Shown here: positions 59,170 to 64,000 of the stretch, piece after piece
Numbering within the stretch: position 1 is the first letter of the stretch
Layout: every line of letters starts with the position of its first letter
Translations under genes and position numbers: made by a program
The notes under the pieces: model-generated
What the model was told of the DNA's origin: nothing
The model's input: the letters and a program-made list of their open reading frames with translations, nothing else
The model's database searches: none
Assembly: GCF_024648825.1 (NCBI RefSeq)
Contig: NZ_JANBBE010000006.1
Coordinates: forward strand, 310,001-374,000
Direction: 5' to 3'
Length of the DNA: 64,000 nt
Origin: Lentzea californiensis
GTDB taxonomy: Bacteria; Actinomycetota; Actinomycetes; Mycobacteriales; Pseudonocardiaceae

Positions 59170-59221
59170 CCGAAGGTGATCAGCCAGACGATCCAGCCGC
59201 CACCAGACCACCGGGAAACAC

Positions 59222-60214
59222 ATGATCATCGACAACGTCTCGTTTCCCGGCGGCCGGCACTGTGAAACCACCGCTCTCGGCGCACTGCTGCACCACGCGG
59301 GCGTCGAGATCTCGGAGCCGATGTCGTTCGGCCTCGGCGAAGGCCTGGGCTTCGTCTACTGGGACGCCAAGCACCTGGACTTCCCGTTCCTCGGCGGCCG
59401 CGTCAAACCGATGGCGATCACCCGGACCGCGGCCGACCGGCTCGGCCTCACGCTGCACGTCCAACAGACGGCCTCACCGCGCAAGGCGTGGCAGAACGTC
59501 ACCACCGCGCTCGCCGAGGGACTACCCGTCGGCCTGCAACTGGATTCGTACCACCTGGACCACTTCACCGAGAAAGTCCACTTCGGAGGCCACTTCGTCG
59601 CCCTGTACGGCTACGACGACGAGCACGCCCTCCTGGTCGACACCGCGCAGCAGGGCGGTGCCGTGAAGACCACGCTGGCAAGCCTGGAACGAGCCCGCGG
59701 CGAACGCGGACCGATGACCACCCGCAACCTCTCCTACACCGTCACCGGTTCCGGCAGCCGGCCCGACCTGGCCGCGGCCGTCCGGACCTCCATCACCGCC
59801 AACGCACAGGCCTTCCTGAACCCGCCCATCGCGAACCTCGGCCACCGCGGCATCGGCAAGGCCGCCCGGCAGGTGCCGCGGTGGCTCGACCGCTCCGGCG
59901 ACCCGGCCCGCGACCTGCCGCTGGCCGGGACGCTGATGGAGCGCGGCGGCACCGGAGGCGCTCTGTTCCGCACCATGTACCGCGACTTCCTCGCCGAGTG
60001 CACCGAGGTCGTGGACGACGACAACCTGCGTGTCGGTCATCAGCTGTACACCGAGATCGTTCCACTGTGGACCGAAGTGGCACGCCTCATCACGGCCGCC
60101 GGCCGAACAGGGGACCAGGAACCGCTGACCCGCGCCTCAGAGATCCTCTTCGACCTCGCGGACCGGGAACGCCGTGCGATGCAGGTCCTGGCCGGGATCA
60201 CAAGCTCGGCGTGA
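59222..60214 (+). CDS. BtrH-like protein (BtrH_N plus DUF4872)
   Basis: 330 residues. N-terminal BtrH_N acyltransferase-like domain: SFPGGRHCETTALGALLHHA (Cys14 with neighbouring His as possible catalytic residues), MSFGLGEGLGFVYWDAKHLD, then HFGGHFVALYGYDDEHALLV. The C-terminal DUF4872-like helical part runs from about 180. BtrH transfers the acyl side chain in butirosin biosynthesis, but most relatives in other genomes are orphan and may act on amine or amino-acid substrates. No carrier protein or aminoglycoside genes are adjacent. Its own leader has a dyad at 59151. Confidence 0.8.
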   Translation: MIIDNVSFPGGRHCETTALGALLHHAGVEISEPMSFGLGEGLGFVYWDAKHLDFPFLGGRVKPMAITRTAADRLGLTLHVQQTASPRKAWQNVTTALAEGLPVGLQLDSYHLDHFTEKVHFGGHFVALYGYDDEHALLVDTAQQGGAVKTTLASLERARGERGPMTTRNLSYTVTGSGSRPDLAAAVRTSITANAQAFLNPPIANLGHRGIGKAARQVPRWLDRSGDPARDLPLAGTLMERGGTGGALFRTMYRDFLAECTEVVDDDNLRVGHQLYTEIVPLWTEVARLITAAGRTGDQEPLTRASEILFDLADRERRAMQVLAGITSSA

Positions 60215-60562
60215 CCTCGCGGAGACAACTCGAAGACCACCCCGGTCTTTCGCGATAAAACCGCGGCACCGACCACGAAGAAGTCCCGAAGATTCACGTT
60301 CATGAACAGGAAATAGTCCTTTCAAGGACCTCGGCGGCCGCGTCCTGTTCACAAGTATGACCATTACGAATTCGTCGAACGAGCCGGAGATCAATTCGAC
60401 GCGCGCTGACCTGTCCATTCGATCCATTCGACTTCGAGCGACCACCGAACTCGACAAATCTTGCCGTTGACCAGCACTTGGAGTGCCTCCTAGCATCCGA
60501 TGAGAAATGGCCTCACCTCCGGCCAGAACTCTTTCTCGCTCAGTGTTGGAAGCGGAGTCCCC
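60215..60562. promoter_or_regulatory. 348-base non-coding region before the pectate lyase
   Basis: No gene is seen here. It contains nested inverted repeats: outer TGAACAGGA (60303-60311) with TCCTGTTCA (60343-60351), inner GTCCTT (60316-60321) with AAGGAC (60324-60329). The 3' part is lower in G+C than the coding regions and holds a promoter at 60467-60496. Confidence 0.6.
60467..60496 (+). promoter_or_regulatory. Sigma-70-type promoter with operator dyad
   Basis: TTGACC (60467-60472), 18-base spacer, TAGCAT (60491-60496), about 66 bases before the ATG at 60563. The spacer holds the dyad GCACT-TGG-AGTGC (60474-60486), an obvious place for a repressor to block polymerase. Confidence 0.65.
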
Positions 60563-62266
60563 ATGGGAATTTCAGAACAGCCTGCCCGCCTGGCGAGAAA
60601 ACGCCGCGTGCGCGCTGGACTGGTGTCCGGAGGCGCGGTCGTCGCGCTGGTCACCACGCTCGCGGCCTGGCCGAGCACCGCCGCACTCGCCAACGCGGCG
60701 GCGGGCACGTACGTGCTGAAGAATGCCGGCAGCGGGCAGTGCCTCGACGCGGGGACGAGCCCGGCGAGCGGCACGCAGCTCCGGCAGCAGGCGTGCGCCG
60801 GCCAGGCGTGGGTGCTGACCGAGGTCAGCGGCGGGTTCCGGATCACCGCGGGCGACCTGTGCGTCGGCGTGCGCGATGCGTCGACCAGCGCGGGCAAGCC
60901 GGTCCAGCTGGAGACGTGCAACGGTGCCGGCAGCCAGGTCTGGGCGCTCACCGCCAGCGGCAGCAACCACCGCCTGGTCAACGCCAACGGCGGCAAGTGC
61001 ATGAACGTCAAGGACAACGCCACGACCGCGGGAGCCTTGGTGCAGACCAACTCCTGCGATGGCGCGGCCACCAAGCAGTGGACTCTCGCACCGGCCGGTG
61101 GCGGGCCGACCAGCACCACGACGTCCACCACCACCACGACGTCCACCACCACCACGACCACCACCACGAGCGTGCCGCCGTCCGACGCGCTGTACGCGTC
61201 GCCGACCGGTCGTGACGCCGCTTCCGGCACGCTTGCGGACCCGACGACGCTGACGTCCGCACTTACGCGGGTGGCGACCGGTGGCACGATCTTCCTGCGC
61301 GGTGGCACGTACAGCTTCTCGCAGACCGTGACGATCCCGCCGACCAACAACGGCACGGCGAGCGCGCGTAAGAAGCTGACGGCCTACCAGGGCGAGAAGC
61401 CGGTGCTGAACTTCTCGGCGCAGGCCGAGGACCCGGCCAACCGCGGCCTGGCCGTGAACGGCTCGTACTGGCACGTCCAGGGCGTCATCGTCGAACGGGC
61501 CGGGGACAACGGCATCTTCGTGGGCGGCAGCAACAACATCTTCGAACGCACGATCACCCGCTTCAACCGCGACACCGGCCTGCAGCTCTCCCGGATGCTG
61601 TCCACCACGCCGAAGGAGCAGTGGCCGGCCAACAACCTCATCCTCGGCGCGGAGTCGCACGACAACGCGGACTCCGACGGGGAGGACGCCGACGGGTTCG
61701 CCGCCAAGCTCACCTCCGGACCCGGCAACGTGTTCCGCTACTCGGTGGCGCACAACAACATCGACGACGGCTGGGACCTCTACACCAAGTCGGACACCGG
61801 CCCGATCGGCGCCGTCACCATCGAGGACTCCCTGGCGTACGAGAACGGCACGCTGAGCAACGGCGGCCAGGCGGGCAACGGTGACCGCAACGGCTTCAAG
61901 CTCGGCGGCGAGGACATCGGCGTCAACCACGTCATCCGCCGCACCATCGCCTACGACAACGGCAAGCACGGCTTCACCTACAACCGCAACCCCGGCACCA
62001 TGACCGTGTCGAACAACCTCAGCATCGACAACACCGAACGCAACTTCTCCTTCGACGCGGGCAGTTCTGTCTTCCGCAGCAACACGTCCTGCCGCAGCGG
62101 CAGCGGCAGCAACGACAAGACCGTCGGGAACGCCGACACCTCCAACCAGTTCTGGGCGGGGACCAACGGCTCCCGGTGCGCCTCCTACACCGGCGCGCTC
62201 GGCTGGTCGTTCGCCTCCGACGGCAAGCTCGTCGTCACCCTCGGGGGCAGGACCGTCGCACTCTGA
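60563..62266 (+). CDS. CBM13-PL9 pectate lyase, secreted
   Basis: 567 residues from ATG 60563. Signal peptide to about residue 47 (ending ALANAAAG). A ricin-type CBM13 at about 50-175 has repeats with the pattern GKCMNVKDN and Q-x-W (SQVWAL; TKQWTL). A Thr/Ser-only linker of about 25 residues follows, then the catalytic right-handed beta-helix of the PL9 type (ALYASPTGRDAASGTLADPT; GTIFLRGGTYSFSQ; VIVERAGDNGIFVGGSNNIF; DSDGEDADGFAAK; NGFKLGGEDIGVNHV). PL9 enzymes cut polygalacturonate or RG-I by beta-elimination with Ca. The acidic DADGFAAK loop is a likely Ca site. Confidence 0.92.
   Translation: MGISEQPARLARKRRVRAGLVSGGAVVALVTTLAAWPSTAALANAAAGTYVLKNAGSGQCLDAGTSPASGTQLRQQACAGQAWVLTEVSGGFRITAGDLCVGVRDASTSAGKPVQLETCNGAGSQVWALTASGSNHRLVNANGGKCMNVKDNATTAGALVQTNSCDGAATKQWTLAPAGGGPTSTTTSTTTTTSTTTTTTTTSVPPSDALYASPTGRDAASGTLADPTTLTSALTRVATGGTIFLRGGTYSFSQTVTIPPTNNGTASARKKLTAYQGEKPVLNFSAQAEDPANRGLAVNGSYWHVQGVIVERAGDNGIFVGGSNNIFERTITRFNRDTGLQLSRMLSTTPKEQWPANNLILGAESHDNADSDGEDADGFAAKLTSGPGNVFRYSVAHNNIDDGWDLYTKSDTGPIGAVTIEDSLAYENGTLSNGGQAGNGDRNGFKLGGEDIGVNHVIRRTIAYDNGKHGFTYNRNPGTMTVSNNLSIDNTERNFSFDAGSSVFRSNTSCRSGSGSNDKTVGNADTSNQFWAGTNGSRCASYTGALGWSFASDGKLVVTLGGRTVAL
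61109..61173 (+). repeat. Low-complexity ACC/ACG repeat encoding the Thr linker
   Basis: The linker of the CBM13-PL9 enzyme is coded by ACC, ACG and TCC codons; an 18-base unit beginning ACGACGTCC occurs twice in tandem (61118-61135 and 61136-61153). Such tracts expand and contract by slippage and are typical of secreted glycosidase linkers. Confidence 0.8.
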
Positions 62267-62290
62267 CCCACCACACCGCCGCCACCTGAA

Positions 62291-62331
62291 CCAGGCCGGG
62301 CCCGCACGTCAGCCGCGCGGGCCCGGTCTGG
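62291..62331 (+). terminator. Terminator after the pectate lyase gene
   Basis: CCAGGCCGGGCCCGC (62291-62305) pairs with GCGGGCCCGGTCTGG (62317-62331): 15 pairs with one G-U, 11-base loop. It starts 25 bases after the TGA. No T run. Confidence 0.8.
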
Positions 62332-62446
62332 CCGTGTCACATGCCGGCCGGGGGGAGCTGCGGCCCGCCGTTAAATGGTTGGTGACCGGCGGAAGCGACC
62401 TGCAGGATGAGTCCCGTATCGATGGACCGGTTCGAGCGGAGACACA

Positions 62447-62938
62447 GTGGTCGGCACCATCCGTGAGGCACACGAGGACGACTGGCCGCAGATGTGGCCG
62501 ATCATCCAGGACGTCATCACCGAAGGGCGGACCATCCCCTACGACCCCGCCCTGAGCGAGCACGACGCCAAGCTCATGTGGCAACTGCCCGCACCGGCGC
62601 GAGTGGTCGTCGCCGCCGACGAGCACAAGGTGGTCGGCACCGCGAACATGTACGCCAACCGCCCAGGCCCCGGAAACCACGTCGCTTCCGGCACCCTGAT
62701 GGTCGCCGAGGCGGCACGAGGCGCCGGAGTGGGCCGAGCCCTCACCACCGACATGATCGACTGGGCCCGGCGGAGCGGGTTCGCGGCCCTCCAGTTCAAC
62801 GCCGTCGTCGACACGAACACCGCTGCCGTCCGCCTTTACGAAGATCTCGGGTTCGTCACGCTCGGCATCGCCCCCGGAGCGTTCCGGCATCCCGCGCGAG
62901 GAATGGTCGGTCTGCGCATCATGTGGCTCGACCTGTGA
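62447..62938 (+). CDS. GNAT-family N-acetyltransferase
   Basis: 163 residues from GTG 62447 with GGAG 5 bases upstream. GNAT fold: TIREAHEDDWPQMWPIIQDV, acetyl-CoA binding motif A in ASGTLMVAEAARGAGVGRAL (R-G-x-G-x-G/A type, here RGAGVGRAL), and the C-terminal NTAAVRLYEDLGFVTLGIAP. Similar proteins acetylate amino acids, antibiotics or peptides (L-amino acid N-acyltransferase MnaT-like). The substrate cannot be read from the sequence. Confidence 0.9.
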   Translation: MVGTIREAHEDDWPQMWPIIQDVITEGRTIPYDPALSEHDAKLMWQLPAPARVVVAADEHKVVGTANMYANRPGPGNHVASGTLMVAEAARGAGVGRALTTDMIDWARRSGFAALQFNAVVDTNTAAVRLYEDLGFVTLGIAPGAFRHPARGMVGLRIMWLDL

Positions 62939-62984
62939 CAGAACGGCCCATCAACGCCGTTAATGCTCCCATAGGACTTCCCAC

Positions 62985-63037
62985 TGGTTCGATCATCCCG
63001 AACCGCCGACCGGCGCACTCCTCCCATGGTTCGATCA
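62985..63037. repeat. Direct repeat TGGTTCGATCA, 42 bases apart
   Basis: TGGTTCGATCA at 62985-62995 and 63027-63037, both preceded by CCCA-like bases, in the 130-base leader of the DUF6585-like gene. A spacing of 42 bases is four helical turns, so both copies face the same side of the DNA. Confidence 0.5.
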
Positions 63038-63068
63038 AGGTTTCGCCGAACGCGGTAGTGGAGCACGG

Positions 63069-63926
63069 ATGCCGATTCAGTTCTTGGGGAACCACGCGAT
63101 CCCGCCCGAGGTGACGGTCGCGGCCTCCAACAGGGGGTTGGGCCAGGCCAAAGCGGTGCACCGGGTGCCGCACCGGGTGGGCACCGAAGAGGAGGCCGCG
63201 AAGGAGAAGAGCGCCGAGATCCGCCACGGCCTGCTCGTCTTCGCCGCGATCGCCAGCCCTCTGACGATCGGCCTGCTCCTCTGGTGGGCCACCGGGATCG
63301 CCGGCCTCGGCATCGGAGTGGCCGTGGCGCTGACGCTCGTGGCCTGGGGCGTGAGCGTCCACGTCATGGATCGGGACGACGACGACGGCGACGAGAACCG
63401 CGAACGCGTCTACGTGTTCAGTGAGGGTTTCGTGCTCCCGCCGCGGGACGGGGCTCCCGCCCGCGCGTTCACCTGGGATGAGGTCGAGGCGATCCACTGC
63501 TTCGTGACCGACAACTACGTCGCAGGCCGGCTCGTCATCACCGTCCACTCCTACCGGCTCGTGCTGGCGGACGGCGAACTGGTCGTCTTCCGGGGCACCG
63601 AACAGCCGGACAAGGTGTCGGCCACCGACATCCTGCAACTGGGTCCGTTGCTGCAGAAGGAGATCTTCGAGCGGCGGCTGCCACCGGCGGTCGAAGCGAT
63701 CAACGCGGGCCGGACCGTCACCTTCGGCGCGCTGGCCCTCTCCGCGACCGGCATCACCACCCCGGCCGGTCTCGCGCCGTGGGACACGGTTCGAGACCTC
63801 TCCACCAGCGCGGGTCACGTGGTCATCACCGCGGCGGGTGGCAGGCCGGGGAGCTACGCGATCGGCGACATCCCCAACTTCGAGGTGTTCTGGACGTTGG
63901 CGCAGAACCTGTACGCGCAGAACTGA
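63069..63926 (+). CDS. DUF6585-like membrane protein
   Basis: 285 residues, ATG 63069. Two close membrane helices at about 58-98 (GLLVFAAIASPLTIGLLLWW and GIAGLGIGVAVALTLVAWGV), followed by a PH-like/DUF6585-type beta domain (VYVFSEGFVLPPRDGAPARA, FTWDEVEAIHCFVTDNYVAG, RLVITVHSYRLVLADGELVV, VTFGALALSATGITTPAGLA). The pattern of a membrane hairpin plus a domain that reads 'function of the input value' is typical of this actinobacterial family of unknown role. Two direct repeats lie in its leader. Confidence 0.75.
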   Translation: MPIQFLGNHAIPPEVTVAASNRGLGQAKAVHRVPHRVGTEEEAAKEKSAEIRHGLLVFAAIASPLTIGLLLWWATGIAGLGIGVAVALTLVAWGVSVHVMDRDDDDGDENRERVYVFSEGFVLPPRDGAPARAFTWDEVEAIHCFVTDNYVAGRLVITVHSYRLVLADGELVVFRGTEQPDKVSATDILQLGPLLQKEIFERRLPPAVEAINAGRTVTFGALALSATGITTPAGLAPWDTVRDLSTSAGHVVITAAGGRPGSYAIGDIPNFEVFWTLAQNLYAQN

Positions 63927-64000
63927 CCACGGCGAGCAGCCGACCTCGCTGCCACCGCCGCCGAACTGGTCATCCGGGACTCGGACTGAGCGTCCGCGCG

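Noticed and set aside
61109..61173. ACC/ACG repeats as a CRISPR-like or tandem-repeat locus
   Set aside because: The repeat is in frame and encodes the Thr/Ser linker of a secreted two-domain enzyme.
63930..63990. Short frame after the DUF6585-like gene reading AADLAATAAELVIRDSD then stop
   Set aside because: Could be the tail of a decayed regulator gene, but about 20 residues are not enough to claim it.
1..64000. Mobile elements, prophage, integrase or transposase genes, tRNA or rRNA genes
   Set aside because: No transposase or integrase motif, terminal inverted repeat with target duplication, or clover-leaf sequence was seen by reading; a tRNA or covariance-model scan would be decisive.

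Overview
The window is about 70% G+C, uses many GTG starts, and carries many actinobacterial families: an ECF sigma factor with an RskA-type anti-sigma, SpoIIE/STAS partner-switching proteins, WXG-like proteins, DUF2795, DUF3040 and DUF4397. It most likely comes from the chromosome of a filamentous soil actinomycete, probably Pseudonocardiales (Lentzea/Saccharothrix/Actinosynnema-like). That rank is an inference from gene content only. I found no rRNA, tRNA, CRISPR array, phage gene or insertion sequence. The text is about 63 protein genes, many joined by 4-base ATGA/GTGA overlaps.

Layout. 1-2.3 kb: two divergent glycosyltransferases. 2.3-5.8 kb: a class F sortase/DUF4397 operon and a secreted protein in divergent orientation, followed by a SigK-like ECF sigma factor and its RskA-like anti-sigma; the divergent intergene carries two identical inverted promoter motifs. 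5.9-11.7 kb: a carotenoid end-group tailoring operon (CrtU-like, CruF-like, GT2, CrtI/CrtD-like) and a CDP-alcohol phosphatidyltransferase. 11.8-17.2 kb: a YihY/BrkB membrane protein, then a 1406-residue hybrid kinase/receiver/PP2C phosphatase/RsbW-like protein and a STAS antagonist. 17.2-19.6 kb: HxlR regulator, secreted protein, ATP-grasp-like protein. 19.7-22 kb: xylan operon (GH62-CBM13 and GH11). 22.2-27.6 kb: acyltransferase, alpha/beta hydrolase behind tandem operators, and an MFS/reductase/P450 operon.

27.7-37 kb: a LacI-controlled glycoside system (GH3, substrate-binding protein, two permeases; divergently GH78 and LacI), apparently dependent on a shared ATPase encoded elsewhere. 37-43.9 kb: a six-gene, tightly coupled aromatic ring-cleavage operon (two FAH-family enzymes, cyclase-family hydrolase, FAD monooxygenase, amidohydrolase/decarboxylase, extradiol dioxygenase) with a divergent LysR regulator. 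43.9-48.9 kb: VOC protein, stand-alone KAS III, LysR/DoxX pair, HD-GYP-LuxR regulator with a DsrE-like protein. 49-50.7 kb: three translationally coupled genes resembling type VII secretion substrates. 50.8-53.5 kb: SDR/TetR pair with two palindromic operators and small membrane proteins. 53.6-58.6 kb: ABC transporter, polytopic membrane protein and two-component system in one overlapping operon. 58.6-64 kb: FHA protein with a CIRCE-like element, BtrH-like protein, CBM13-PL9 pectate lyase, GNAT and a DUF6585-like protein.

Two themes stand out. One is plant-polymer breakdown (GH11, GH62, GH3, GH78, PL9, two proteins with ricin-type CBM13). The other is dense local regulation: several exact dyads sit in short intergenes and can be assigned to neighbouring genes. 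The strongest new observations are the mirrored ECF promoters at 3771-3880, the CIRCE-like site at 59084-59108, the tandem GCTAA-N5-TTAGC sites at 23231-23265, the type VII-like trio and the unassigned aromatic pathway.
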